Source: Salinivibrio costicola subsp. costicola ATCC 33508 = LMG 11651 (GTDB lineage Bacteria > Pseudomonadota > Gammaproteobacteria > Enterobacterales > Vibrionaceae). Taken from it: a DNA stretch of 57,853 bases. The notes under the pieces were generated by a model. The model saw only the letters and a program-made list of their open reading frames with translations. It was not told the DNA's origin and searched no databases. The stretch covers positions 66 to 57,918 of the forward strand of contig AQOF01000030.1 of the NCBI GenBank assembly GCA_000565345.1. The letters are read 5' to 3'. Made by a program: the position numbers and the translations under genes. This document shows positions 14,152 to 24,591 of this stretch, piece after piece (the stretch's first letter is position 1; each line of letters opens with the position of its first letter).

Positions 14152-14601
14152 ATGCAAGTTATTCTACTTGATAAAATCGGTAACCTGGGTGGCCTAGGTG
14201 ATCAGGTAACTGTTAAATCTGGTTATGCACGTAACTTCCTTATCCCTCAGGGTAAAGCTGTTATGGCAACCAAAGCCAACATTGAACATTTTGAAGCACG
14301 TCGTGCTGAGCTAGAAGCAAAAGTTGCTGAGCAACTGGCTGCTGCCCAAGCGCGTGCTGAGAAAGTTGAAGCACTAGAAGCGGTTGAAATCGCTTCGAAA
14401 GCGGGTGATGAAGGTAAACTGTTTGGTTCTATCGGTACCCGTGATATCGCTGACGCTGTGACTGCAGCGGGCGTTGAAATCGCTAAAAACGAAGTTCGTC
14501 TACCAGAAGGCGCACTGCGTCATACTGGCGAGTACGAAATCAGCGTGCAACTGCACTATGATGTTTTCGCGACCGTCAACGTGAACGTTGTTGCTATGTA
14601 A
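14152..14601 (+). CDS. rplI: 50S ribosomal protein bL9
   Basis: bL9, 149 residues as in E. coli. The N-terminal RNA-binding domain begins [19 protein letters not shown] and is joined by the long connecting helix (about residues 40-75) to the C-terminal domain. AGAGAGG lies upstream of the start. It is the last gene of the operon and is followed by a strong terminator. Confidence 0.98.
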   Translation: MQVILLDKIGNLGGLGDQVTVKSGYARNFLIPQGKAVMATKANIEHFEARRAELEAKVAEQLAAAQARAEKVEALEAVEIASKAGDEGKLFGSIGTRDIADAVTAAGVEIAKNEVRLPEGALRHTGEYEISVQLHYDVFATVNVNVVAM

Positions 14602-14620
14602 TTAGCAGCAAGGTTTCGAT

Positions 14621-14653
14621 AAAAAGCCAGCCTTCGGGTTGGCTTTTTGTTTT
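14621..14653 (+). terminator. Terminator after rplI (bidirectional with the DUF481 gene)
   Basis: AAAAAGCCAGCC and GGTTGGCTTTTT form a stem around a TTCG tetraloop, with further T residues after. It lies between convergent genes and can serve both. Confidence 0.9.
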
Positions 14654-14662
14654 TTCAGCGGT

Positions 14663-15433
14663 TTATAACCATTGATAACGAATACCGACCGTGAGCATAC
14701 TGTCGCGATTTTTTAGTCCCGGAGGGACATCTGTCATGTAAGTCTGTTTGCTGGTTATTTTTATCGATAACTTTTCAGTAATGGTCGATGCCAAAGTGAG
14801 TGATCCTTCGACACTGGTATTACTGCTCCCTGAAATGATAATACTTCTTCCTTCTAAACTGACATTATCGAGCATATGCCACTCTCCTCTTGCCTGTCCA
14901 CGTATCACTGATTCACTGACTGAGTAAGGCATGATCAAATCGTCATCATCAATTTCATCGACGTTCGGTTGTTGGTAACGAAAACCTGGACCTATCTCGG
15001 TGCTTAATGTGACCTTAGCGTTTTGAAGCCAGTGATAGCCTAAACCCGTTGCTAGCATAAAATCGTCATAATAAGGGCCGTAACGGTCGGCGATATAAGT
15101 AGCATTGAGTAGCGCATAGCTTCTGTCACCAAGTAACATATTAGCTTGCGACTCTAGCTCTGTTTTACGTTTGTCCTCTTCACCATCTTTTTCAACTTGC
15201 AACAGGCTAATGCTGGCTTGATAACTGTATTGCTCAACTTGATATTGACCTGTGAGCGCATTATTGATGGTTTGAGAATCTGAGTTACCACCGAGGCGCT
15301 GATAACCGAGCGAAATATCGGCTGACCAAGGTGATTCTAATGTTTTATTATCGTCACTTGCATAGGCAGGGACCCCGCATACCATCCAAATTGATAACCA
15401 CACGGGCTGACAAAAAGACTTCACTACTTTCAT
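14663..15433 (-). CDS. DUF481 outer-membrane beta-barrel protein (YdiY-like)
   Basis: 256 residues with a signal peptide (1-25, ending PAYA). The remainder is alternating amphipathic strands ending in an aromatic residue pattern (GIRYQWL), as expected for an outer-membrane barrel. The pattern matches the DUF481 family, which includes 'salt-induced' YdiY-like proteins; molecular function is not known. ATG 15433 was chosen over TTG 15442; neither has a strong ribosome site. It is a stand-alone gene convergent with rplI. Confidence 0.75.
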   Translation of the reverse strand: MKVVKSFCQPVWLSIWMVCGVPAYASDDNKTLESPWSADISLGYQRLGGNSDSQTINNALTGQYQVEQYSYQASISLLQVEKDGEEDKRKTELESQANMLLGDRSYALLNATYIADRYGPYYDDFMLATGLGYHWLQNAKVTLSTEIGPGFRYQQPNVDEIDDDDLIMPYSVSESVIRGQARGEWHMLDNVSLEGRSIIISGSSNTSVEGSLTLASTITEKLSIKITSKQTYMTDVPPGLKNRDSMLTVGIRYQWL

Positions 15434-15602
15434 CTCACGCAATCTAAGGCGCCGCTATGCTAAGCGCTGTTTGCATTGTGATAGTCAAATTTGGGTTAGA
15501 ATTCGAGGAGGTCATTCAGCGTTTGGAAAAAAATGTCTCATGGGGCAGCGTCCCACGAGGACAGCGGGTATAATGACCTCCATTAGCAATAGGTGAGTTT
15601 TT

Positions 15603-16994
15603 ATGGCAGACAATCGTAAACCCGCAAAAGATCAGCAAGTCGCTAACCTCAAAGTGCCACCACACTCGATAGAGGCCGAGCAGTCGGTTTTAGGTGGTTT
15701 AATGTTGGATAATGAACGTTGGGATGCGGTTGCGGAAAAAGTCGTCGGCCATGATTTTTATAGCCGACCCCATCGGTTGATTTATGAATCGACCAAATCG
15801 CTACTGGATGAGGGGAAGCCGCTTGATCTCATCACCTTGTCTGAGCATCTCGAAAAGGCGGGAACGCTCGACGATGTGGGCGGCTTTGCTTACTTGGCGG
15901 AGCTGGCGAAAAACACCCCGAGCGCCGCTAACATTGTGGCGTATGCCGACATTGTGCGTGAGCGCGCCATGGTGCGCAACCTGATTGGGGTAGCCAATGA
16001 AATTGCCGATGCGGGCTATGATACCCAAGGGCGAAGCTCAGAAGATTTGCTCGATATGGCGGAGAGTAAAGTCTTCGCGATTGCTGAGTCTCGGACTAGT
16101 GAAACCGAAGGTCCACAGCACATTGACTCGGTACTGAGTCGCACCCTAGAGCGCATTGAAGAGCTGTTCAAGTCACCGCAAGACGGGGTTACCGGCGTAT
16201 CGACGGGTTTTACCGATCTTAATAAGAAAACGGCAGGCTTACAGCCTTCTGATCTCGTTATCGTCGCGGCACGACCATCGATGGGGAAAACGACCTTTGC
16301 GATGAACTTGTGTGAAAACGCAGCCATGGATCAAGAAAAGCCTGTATTGATTTTCTCGCTCGAGATGCCGGCTGAGCAGCTGATGATGCGTATGTTGGCC
16401 TCGTTATCACGGGTTGACCAAACCAAGATCCGAACCGGCCAATTAGATGATGAAGATTGGGCGCGTATCTCGTCCTCGATGGGGATCTTGATGCAGAAAA
16501 AGAACATGTACATCGATGATAGTTCCGGCCTAACACCGACTGATGTGCGCTCGCGAGCCCGCCGTGTGGCGCGCGAACATGGTGGCGTGAGCATGATCAT
16601 GGTCGACTATTTGCAACTGATGCGCGTGCCAGGGTTACAAGAAAACCGGACCTTGGAAATTGCTGAAATTTCGCGTTCACTGAAAGCGCTCGCGAAAGAG
16701 CTGAATGTGCCTGTAGTGGCGCTATCGCAGCTTAACCGTTCGTTGGAGCAACGTGCTGATAAGCGCCCCGTTAACTCGGACCTGCGTGAGTCGGGTGCGA
16801 TTGAGCAAGATGCTGACTTGATCATGTTTATTTATCGTGACGAAGTCTACAACCCAGAAAGTGCCATGAAAGGGATTGCAGAAATCCTGATTGGTAAACA
16901 GCGTAACGGTCCAATTGGTAGTGTGCGCTTGACCTTCCAAGGCCAGTACTCACGCTTTGATAATTATGCAGGACCCGCGTTTGATGATGAGTGA
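15603..16994 (+). CDS. dnaB: Replicative DNA helicase DnaB
   Basis: DnaB is the hexameric 5'-3' helicase of the replication fork. 463 residues: N-terminal DnaG-interacting domain (from about residue 20, PPHSIEAEQSVLGG), linker, and RecA-like domain with Walker A ARPSMGKTT and the MVDYLQLM Walker B region. Frame intact. It is followed by alr with a short overlap, the usual gammaproteobacterial order. Confidence 0.97.
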   Translation: MADNRKPAKDQQVANLKVPPHSIEAEQSVLGGLMLDNERWDAVAEKVVGHDFYSRPHRLIYESTKSLLDEGKPLDLITLSEHLEKAGTLDDVGGFAYLAELAKNTPSAANIVAYADIVRERAMVRNLIGVANEIADAGYDTQGRSSEDLLDMAESKVFAIAESRTSETEGPQHIDSVLSRTLERIEELFKSPQDGVTGVSTGFTDLNKKTAGLQPSDLVIVAARPSMGKTTFAMNLCENAAMDQEKPVLIFSLEMPAEQLMMRMLASLSRVDQTKIRTGQLDDEDWARISSSMGILMQKKNMYIDDSSGLTPTDVRSRARRVAREHGGVSMIMVDYLQLMRVPGLQENRTLEIAEISRSLKALAKELNVPVVALSQLNRSLEQRADKRPVNSDLRESGAIEQDADLIMFIYRDEVYNPESAMKGIAEILIGKQRNGPIGSVRLTFQGQYSRFDNYAGPAFDDE

Positions 16995-18119
16995 TCTGTC
17001 TACCATGACCAATGCGGCTCGCGCCTTCATTGATCCCGAGGCCATGGTGCACAACATCCAAGTGATGCGTCGCAAAGCCCCCGGTAGCAAAGTGATGACA
17101 GTGGTCAAATCGGACGGTTACGGTCATGGGCTAACCTCCGTTGCGACGACGTTGGCGCCTTATAGCGATGCCTTTGGGGTGGCGCGGATAGAAGAAGCAC
17201 TGACGCTGCGTCAAGCGGGCATTACCTTACCCATTGTGCTACTCGAAGGTTTCTACGAAGCGGATGAGCTGCCGTTATTGGTTGAGCACCAATTGACCGC
17301 CACGGTGCACTGTGATGAGCAAGTGGCAATGCTGACACAAGCGACCCTATCTTCGCCTTTGTCGGTATGGCTAAAAGTGGACTCAGGCATGCATCGGCTC
17401 GGCTTTGAACCGGATCAGGTGCCTGGTGCGCTTTTTGCCCTGCATGCTTGCGACAATGTAGCGCCTGAGATTGGTTACTTGAGTCATTTTGGCTGCGCGG
17501 ACGAAATGGATAATCCGATCACCCAAGCGCAAATTGACACCTTCTCGCGCGTTACGGAAGGCTGCCCGGTGAACGCTCATTGGCTGCATCTTCCGGCACG
17601 TTATTTTGGCCGCAAAGTCATTTTGATTGGGTGCGCCCAGGTATTTGCCTGTATGGCATTTCCTCTCGTATTGAATTAACAGGCGACGCACTTGGTTTGA
17701 AGCCGGCAATGCGCCTGACATCGCGGGTCATGGCTGTGCGTCGTCTCAAAGCTGGCGAGCCGGTAGGTTATGGCGCGCGTTGGCGCAGTTCGCGCGATAC
17801 CTTGATTGGTGTGATTGCGATCGGCTATGGCGACGGCTATCCGCGTTCTGCACCTGACGGCACGCCCGTATGGCTCAATGGTCGAGAAGTTCCGCTGGCT
17901 GGGCGCGTCTCAATGGATATGATCACCGTTGATCTGGGTCCAGATGCGACCGATAAGGTGGGTGATGAAGCGGTGTTGTGGGGACCCGAGCTCCCGGTTG
18001 AGCGCATCGCGCGCTTGGTTGATACGATTGGTTATGAACTTGTCTGCCAGGTGACAGGCCGCGTCCCACGTCAATATCTAACCAATCCCTCCCCGAGGGG
18101 GGTGAGCGAAACGCAGTGA
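16984..18119 (+). CDS. alr: Alanine racemase Alr (one frameshift)
   Basis: PLP-dependent alanine racemase that supplies D-alanine for peptidoglycan. The PLP lysine is in [10 protein letters not shown] (family consensus VKANAYGHG, so Ser and Asp-Gly replace the usual Ala and Asn-Ala). After the break, [16 protein letters not shown] and GYGDGYPR are typical. One base is missing at about 17578-17581 (CGCTCATTGG), where the conserved AASSG stretch resumes in another frame. Corrected length is 378 residues from ATG 16984; ATG 17005 would give 371. The start overlaps the dnaB stop. Confidence 0.93.
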
Positions 18120-18156
18120 TACGCTAAACGCCTCGGGACTGCTTTGTCTCGGTTGA

Positions 18157-18587
18157 TTAGCCCGCGGTAGGCGCGCCTTGAAGTGTGACGACTAGCGTAC
18201 GTGAACCGCCCTGATCACGGTGTTCGCCTAGATAAATCCCTTGCCACGTACCGAGGTTGAGATGTCCTTGAGTGATAGGGACAGTGACACTGGCCCCCAG
18301 TAAAGACGCCTTAATATGTGCCGGCATATCATCATCCCCCTCATAGGTATGACGGTAATAGGGCGCACACTCGGCACTGAGTGATTAAAATGGGACTCCA
18401 TATCTTGACGCACGGTGGGGTCCGCATTTTCATTGAGGGTTAAACTGGCTGAGGTATGTTTGATAAATACCTGCATCACCCCCATCTCAATATCATGCAA
18501 CACAGGCAGTGCGTCGATGATCTCGTCGGTCACAAGGTGAAAGCCTCGAGAGCGCGGGCGTAAGCGAATTTCAGTTTGGTACCACAT
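18157..18587 (-). CDS. yjbQ: YjbQ/UPF0047 family protein (one frameshift)
   Basis: Member of the UPF0047/YjbQ family; some members show weak thiamin phosphate synthase activity in vitro, physiological role unclear. MWYQTEIRL at the start, [21 protein letters not shown] in the first part and [22 protein letters not shown] and GGSR in the second are the family landmarks. One base is missing at about 18375-18382. Corrected length is 143 residues. ATG 18587 has AAGGA upstream. Convergent with alr. Confidence 0.88.
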
Positions 18588-18768
18588 AAGCAATCCTTGT
18601 TGTGATCTCTATCGTAATCAGTTAGCCCAAAGGCGATCCAACTATTCTATGATTAATCGCAACCTACTCACAGCGATTGCATGTGAGAATCGAGCCATGA
18701 TTATGTAATATTACACCAATAACCGCTGCGTACAGCATGGTGGTGCTGACGTTATACAGGACTCCAGC

Positions 18769-20472
<1,704 letters not shown>

Positions 20473-20502
20473 GCTGACCGACTACGATTAATTGAGAAAG
20501 CT

Positions 20503-20535
20503 AAACGCCGCGATGCTTATCGCGGCGTTTTTATC
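20503..20535 (+). terminator. Rho-independent terminator after pgi
   Basis: AAACGCCGCGAT/ATCGCGGCGTTT, a perfect 12-bp stem with a 4-nt loop and a short T run. Confidence 0.9.
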
Positions 20536-20572
20536 TTAATATAGGTGGGTTGACTAAGCTGCGCATCGTTGT

Positions 20573-21037
20573 TTAATGATCGAAGCAGATCTCGATAAAC
20601 GCTGTGCCATGTGGGGACTTAAACGGCATGATAATCACTGGACCATCACTTTTGTGGTTGATGGTATGGCCTTTGCCTGAGACAACCACTGGGGTCGCCA
20701 TTTCAAACTCAAAGCCTTTTTCGGATAGGATCCGCTTAGCGCCGCCTGTCACCATATTAGTAATCTCACCGACCATGTCGGTCACTTCTTCATCAATGGA
20801 TTCTGAACGCTCGCCCAGCATGCGTTGCATGATTTCCAGTGCCATATCTTCATCAAATGTGACTGAAAATGATCCTTTGGTTTGTGGACCAACCATGCCT
20901 ATCAACCCAGAGACGTCACCTTTTGCGATCTCTGACTTTTTTAAATGAGGCTTCTCTGGCTGGATGTCCAGCTGTGCCATGGTTTGTAGCACATTAATCA
21001 GTGAAGTAAGAAATGGGTTGACGAATTGTGCTTCCAT
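20573..21037 (-). CDS. cheX: CheX-type CheY-P phosphatase
   Basis: 154 residues of the CheC/CheX/FliY phosphatase family. The catalytic ExxN signature is seen in EITNMVTGGAK (about residue 91 on), inside the duplicated-helix core, as in CheX. GPQTKGSFSVTFDEDMALEIMQRML is family-typical. It should dephosphorylate CheY-P in the cytoplasm. It lies 29 nt after zur on the same strand and may be co-transcribed with it, without obvious functional link. Confidence 0.85.
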   Translation of the reverse strand: MEAQFVNPFLTSLINVLQTMAQLDIQPEKPHLKKSEIAKGDVSGLIGMVGPQTKGSFSVTFDEDMALEIMQRMLGERSESIDEEVTDMVGEITNMVTGGAKRILSEKGFEFEMATPVVVSGKGHTINHKSDGPVIIMPFKSPHGTAFIEICFDH

Positions 21038-21066
21038 AAAGAGTGTCCGTCCTAATCAAATCAGTG

Positions 21067-21510
21067 TTAGTGAGCCAAGCATTGTGCACAAGTGCCATGG
21101 GTTTCAATCACATGATGTTGCACATCAAACCCCATTTTACGCGCTTTCTCACGCAATGCCTCTGATAGCTCTTCAGTGTGACACTCTTCTACGGTGCCGC
21201 ATTGATCACAAATCAGCAGTTGAGAGCAGTGCCCCTGATGCCCTAAGTGGCAGCAGGCAATATAGCTATTGGTCGACTCTACCTTGTGCACAAACCCCTG
21301 TGCTAATAGAAAGTCTAGCGCACGATACACCGTTGGGGGTTTCGCTTGTGGCTCGGTTTCACGCAATATATCGAGCAGCTCGTACGCGGTAATCGCCCGT
21401 GAGTTATTGGCGATAATTTCATAAACGCGGGTTCGTTGCGGCGTTAATCTCACACCACGTTGCTCACATAGCTGCTGTGCGCGGTGCAGTAAACCAGTGA
21501 TCTGGGTCAT
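21067..21510 (-). CDS. zur: Zinc uptake regulator Zur (Fur family)
   Basis: 147-residue Fur-family repressor. Winged helix with LTPQRTRVYEII and PPTVYRALDFLLAQGFVHKVES; metal-site region HLGHQGHCSQLLICDQCG with the structural CxxC, and a second CxxC (CAQC) at the C-terminus. The short linker and HLGH/CxxCG spacing point to Zur rather than Fur. A Zur-box match lies upstream of the zinc-uptake operon at 50086-50104, giving a likely target in this same window. Confidence 0.92.
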   Translation of the reverse strand: MTQITGLLHRAQQLCEQRGVRLTPQRTRVYEIIANNSRAITAYELLDILRETEPQAKPPTVYRALDFLLAQGFVHKVESTNSYIACCHLGHQGHCSQLLICDQCGTVEECHTEELSEALREKARKMGFDVQHHVIETHGTCAQCLAH

Positions 21511-21628
21511 AGCGCCTCAAAGTACTAACAGTCAGACAGTTATCTTATCATAGCTGTATACCAACGCACCCTGCGTATCTTTATCCTATGCGCTTTGCCA
21601 CAAGTGTAAATAGATAGTCTATGACCAC

Positions 21629-21642
21629 TTGATCGCGATCAG
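21629..21642 (+). promoter_or_regulatory. FNR/ANR-like box upstream of azurin
   Basis: TTGATCGCGATCAG matches the FNR consensus TTGAT-N4-ATCAA at nine of ten fixed positions. It is centred about 157 nt before the azurin ATG. An AT-rich -10-like stretch around 21665-21670 would place the box near -41.5. Functional role is inferred. Confidence 0.55.
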
Positions 21643-21792
21643 CTACCTTTGGGTAATGATAGAAGTAAAAACAATAAACAATCAGTCGATTTTTGAATCG
21701 GCTAACTGTTTTGCGCTGTTATGTCAGTATGATGGCAGTGTGCCACAGGCATAAAAAACATACCTTTACATCCATAACAGGAGTATGTACCG

Positions 21793-22238
21793 ATGAAAAA
21801 ACTGTTAGCCCTCGCCGCTTTGGCGTTCGCGTCTGTCTCTACGCAAGCGGCTGCCAATGAGTGTGAGTTAACTGTCACCACCGGCGATAAAATGGCCTAC
21901 GACCAGTCATCGTTGTCCGTACCAGCAAGCTGTAGTGAAGTCACGCTTACGCTGGAGCATCAAGCTCAATGCCTGTGACCTCGATGGGCCACAACTGGGT
22001 GCTGTCGGAAACGTCTAACTTGCAAGATATCGCCATGAAAGGCGCGGGTGCGGGTGCCGATAACGATTACCTACCACAAGGTGATGATCGTATCTTGGCA
22101 CATACCAAGTTGGTTGGCGGCGGCGAAAGCACCACCATCACCTTCTCAACCGATGGGTTGCAAGGCAAAGACTTAACTTATTTCTGCTCTTTCCCCGGCC
22201 ATTGGACGGTAATGAAAGGCAAATTCACTATCGAATAA
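21793..22238 (+). CDS. azu: Azurin, blue copper protein (one frameshift)
   Basis: Small periplasmic type-1 copper electron carrier. Signal peptide residues 1-21, then the azurin fold. Copper ligands are visible: His in MGHNWVL, Cys in YFCSFPGHW, the following His, and Met in WTVMKG. One base is missing at about 21960-21968, just before the conserved MPVTSMGHNW stretch; corrected length is 148 residues. A terminator follows. The upstream FNR-like box suggests oxygen-responsive control, as known for Pseudomonas azurin under ANR. Confidence 0.92.
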
Positions 22239-22246
22239 GTCTTGTT

Positions 22247-22283
22247 GCGAGAGAGCGCATCGTTCGGCTCTCTCGCTTGTTTC
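22247..22283 (+). terminator. Terminator after azurin
   Basis: GCGAGAGAGC/GCTCTCTCGC, a 10-bp perfect stem with a 10-nt loop, then TTGTTT. Confidence 0.85.
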
Positions 22284-22416
22284 ATTCTCGGCTTAGTAAC
22301 AGAGTGAGTCGAATCATCCCTACGATCATAACGGTCTCCATACTGTTATCTTACCGATTTCTTTCTCTAAGCCTGCTGGTGAACCGGTTCTGCTTAAATC
22401 TTACCGATGCAATGTG

Positions 22417-22422
22417 TATAAT
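22417..22422 (+). promoter_or_regulatory. -10 element of the native, now stranded dusA promoter
   Basis: Consensus TATAAT, 58 nt before the stranded dusA ATG; its context GTGTATAATCCG recurs at 26026-26037. It now drives only a 40-codon fragment. Confidence 0.55.
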
Positions 22423-22479
22423 CCGCGTCCGCCTGTCGAAAACGACCGTCGTTTAACGTAATTGCAGAGATTCGAGACC

Positions 22480-22602
22480 ATGACTACCCCCAGCAAAACC
22501 GCCGCCAGCCCTGATATGACGCCAAAAACGGTGATGCAGCGTTTCTCTGTTGCGCCCATGCTCGATTGGACCGATTTTCCCGCCATTAGTGCTCTAGCGT
22601 AA
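22480..22602 (+). pseudogene. dusA: Displaced native 5' end of dusA
   Basis: The ATG at 22480 opens a frame whose residues 19-32, [14 protein letters not shown], are the DusA N-terminal core. It then runs into eight foreign codons and TAA at 22600. The rest of dusA is found 3.7 kb to the right. This is the original start, cut off by the island insertion at the GATTGGAC core. It may still be transcribed from its own promoter but cannot make an enzyme. Confidence 0.92.
22564..22571 (+). repeat. Left attachment core (attL)
   Basis: GATTGGAC within the stranded dusA start. The 5' side is host sequence and the 3' side is island. Identity with the right copy is exact over 8 bp; flanking bases differ mostly at silent codon positions. 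Confidence 0.8.
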
Positions 22603-22706
22603 TTGAGGGGTACTAAAGGAGTACTGATACGTTACTTTAGTCAACTCGTTGGAACTTTTTTGTCGTTATGTTGGTCAAAATTTTTGTTGATTTGAGTCCT
22701 GTTCGA

Positions 22707-22734
22707 TTGCTTTTAGTTGTACCTGTTGTATGAT
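22707..22734 (+). promoter_or_regulatory. Candidate promoter for the island membrane-protein genes
   Basis: TTGCTT, 16-nt spacer, TATGAT, about 120 nt upstream of the first gene. The surrounding 252-nt gap (22603-22854) is AT-rich and shows nothing else recognisable. Confidence 0.4.
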
Positions 22735-22854
22735 TTGCATCCCGTTGACTCATCTGTGTAAACGTGTGAGCTTGATGGTGTTAAGGGAAACTTTGTTATG
22801 CAGAAATAAATAAGATGTGGTCAAAATGGGCTATGTTTAACAATATGATGTGAT

Positions 22855-23199
22855 ATGGCGAAGCCGAACAAGAACAGCAAATCGACAGTCTCGTGGGCGC
22901 AAGCCTTCAGGGACATCATTATAAGAGCTATGGATCGAGGACAGTTGTTGCCTGTGCTTGGTTTTTTACTGGTTCTGGCCTTCATCTGGAAGATGCCGGA
23001 AAGTAAAGTTTATGATTTTGGTGTGTTAATTCTGAATGGATTTAAGAACTTATCTTTAGCTGGCTGGGTGAGCACAGTAGTAGTGTGCATTCTCTGGGCA
23101 GGTCATGCCAGAATTATGAGACGTAAACATAGCTCTGAGTATCAAAGAATTGGTAGTGAAAAATCTAGATTGCAGAAAGAGCAGGTAAATACCCGCTAG
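22855..23199 (+). CDS. Island hypothetical membrane protein A
   Basis: 114 residues, not recognised. Two hydrophobic segments are visible: about residues 30-47 (LLPVLGFLLVLAFIW) and 67-83 (GWVSTVVVCILWAG), with a positively charged N-terminus and a long charged C-terminal tail (about 86-114). It should therefore be a two-pass inner-membrane protein with both termini probably cytoplasmic. The ribosome site is weak. Protein B starts 44 nt downstream on the same strand with a shared terminator after it, so the two likely act together. AT-rich codon use suggests acquired DNA. No function is proposed. Confidence 0.7.
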   Translation: MAKPNKNSKSTVSWAQAFRDIIIRAMDRGQLLPVLGFLLVLAFIWKMPESKVYDFGVLILNGFKNLSLAGWVSTVVVCILWAGHARIMRRKHSSEYQRIGSEKSRLQKEQVNTR

Positions 23200-23243
23200 G
23201 GTCTAGTGATAACTACTAATCTATATACTGGTTGGGAGACTAC

Positions 23244-23816
23244 ATGATGCAATATATTGGCGTTATGTTCTTCGTTGTATGTATAGTGCACTATGTGTAT
23301 CAGGCCATTATCCTGCCTAGTTTTCGTCAATCAGCTCGCGATGAGTTGTTTGTTCTAAGGGATAAGCTGAGAGCTAGATTGATAGAAGTTCAGGGAACTT
23401 GTGATAAGAAGACGATTCGTGCGTTTAAAGAAGTTGATACTGGTATTAATCGCTCATTGAATCGCCTACATATGCTGACATTTTCTAACTTCGTTCGTAC
23501 AACGATCCACATCGAGGAATCGTCCAAAGAGTATGAAGTTTCGAGGAAAAAATTTCATAGCCTCTTAGATAATGCCAAAGATGAAACACCTCTAGAGACA
23601 TTTCATGAGGTTGGTAAGGTTTTACACAAGGTATTGGCGATGAACTCTTTTATGTTTGTTGTCTACGTATTGCCTTTTGTACTAGCATTTAAGTTCATTG
23701 GTACTCTATACCGGAGAACGAAGAAAGCTACTGACTACATGTTAGATATGACAATGGTAGCCAGGAATATTAAGCCTGCATATGAGCATGTTTCAAATGA
23801 ACGGTTGACTGCATAA
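23244..23816 (+). CDS. Island hypothetical membrane protein B
   Basis: 190 residues, not recognised. An N-terminal hydrophobic segment (about residues 3-23, YIGVMFFVVCIVHYVYQAIIL) is followed by about 110 mostly helical, charged residues, then a second hydrophobic segment (about 137-156, SFMFVVYVLPFVLAFKFIG). A short basic tail follows. The layout suggests two membrane anchors flanking a helical soluble domain. ATG 23244 was preferred over TTG 23232 because GGGAG is at 23234-23238. It is the second gene of a two-gene unit with protein A, ended by a terminator at 23815. No function is proposed. Confidence 0.7.
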   Translation: MMQYIGVMFFVVCIVHYVYQAIILPSFRQSARDELFVLRDKLRARLIEVQGTCDKKTIRAFKEVDTGINRSLNRLHMLTFSNFVRTTIHIEESSKEYEVSRKKFHSLLDNAKDETPLETFHEVGKVLHKVLAMNSFMFVVYVLPFVLAFKFIGTLYRRTKKATDYMLDMTMVARNIKPAYEHVSNERLTA

Positions 23817-23843
23817 AAAAGGAGCTGAAAAGCTCTTTTTTTG
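23815..23843 (+). terminator. Terminator after the island membrane-protein pair
   Basis: A-tract, GGAGCT, GAAA tetraloop, AGCTCT, then seven or more T residues; overlaps the stop codon of protein B. Confidence 0.85.
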
Positions 23844-23864
23844 TTTGAAAGAGGGGGTTCAATA

Positions 23865-24027
23865 TTCTGTGTCATCTCTTTTTGGTATAGTTTAACGAAA
23901 TGACACAGAAGTCTGAACACTACCGGCTACACCCCAAAAAGTGTAGTCTTAGAGCATCGCTACGGCTTAGCCGTACGTGCGGGAACAGATCTCTCGTCTT
24001 TATTGGCTGAGTAAACAAAGACGAGAG
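23865..24027. other. Four consecutive hairpins in the island
   Basis: Perfect inverted repeats in tandem: TTCTGTGTCAT/ATGACACAGAA (23865-23875 and 23900-23910), CTACAC/GTGTAG (23927-23932 and 23941-23946), TACGGC/GCCGTA (23961-23966 and 23970-23975), and CTCTCGTCTTT/AAAGACGAGAG (23991-24001 and 24017-24027). They fill the noncoding space between the membrane pair and the toxin stop. The structure is seen directly; a structured RNA, a transfer origin or a recombination site are possible readings. Confidence 0.7.
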
Positions 24028-24033
24028 TGGCTG

Positions 24034-24591
24034 CTACGATAATCGATCCAACTTATTCTCTTCTATGTAATGCTTTAGACCTTGCTTTAGAGGATAAACG
24101 AACAGTTTTCTTTCCCCATGCTGTGATTGTGTAAAACCGGCACCCCTATAGAATGGCCAGTTATGCTCTTCGGCGTGAAGTGCTAACGCGTACACACCTA
24201 TATCGCTGGAAGATTGTATCGCTTTTTTGATAGCGAGACCTAAAAGCCACTTGCCTACACCTTGTTTTTGTACTGATTTGCAAACAGCTATTCTCCCCAG
24301 CAATATGCAGGGAGCTGACTTGTATACCAGATCTTTTCTACACTTGTTAGTGAATACATTTCGCTCCAAACTTGAGCTACTCAGAGTGAAGAAACCAACA
24401 ACCTCTGAAGGTTGTTGGTCACTCTCGATGATGCAGAGATAGGCAACCAGAGTTCCTTTTTCTGCTTGCCTAACAAGTTCGTTTTGTAGGAAGCCATTTA
24501 ACCCACCATCACCACAGTCAAACTTGTCAAAGTCATAGCACTTTTGTGGGTCAAACTTCTCTACTCTTATCTGTTGACTTGTACTGTCCAC
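24034..24591 (-). CDS. GNAT-family toxin (TacT/AtaT-like)
   Basis: 185-residue GCN5-related acetyltransferase. Toxins of this type acetylate the amino group of charged tRNAs and block translation. The acetyl-CoA loop is visible in GRIAVCKSVQKQGVGKW (R/QxxGxG), and AEEHNWPFYRGAGF is the usual C-terminal motif with the conserved aromatic. The N-terminal CGDGGLNGFLQNE stretch is typical of toxin-type GNATs. The start is GTG 24591, preceded by GGAGGAAAC, and overlaps the antitoxin gene by 25 nt, the standard antitoxin-first order. Confidence 0.88.
   Translation of the reverse strand: MDSTSQQIRVEKFDPQKCYDFDKFDCGDGGLNGFLQNELVRQAEKGTLVAYLCIIESDQQPSEVVGFFTLSSSSLERNVFTNKCRKDLVYKSAPCILLGRIAVCKSVQKQGVGKWLLGLAIKKAIQSSSDIGVYALALHAEEHNWPFYRGAGFTQSQHGERKLFVYPLKQGLKHYIEENKLDRLS

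Noticed and set aside
23865-24027. Retron or CRISPR reading of the hairpin region
   Set aside because: No reverse transcriptase or Cas gene nearby and the stems are different sequences, not repeats with spacers.
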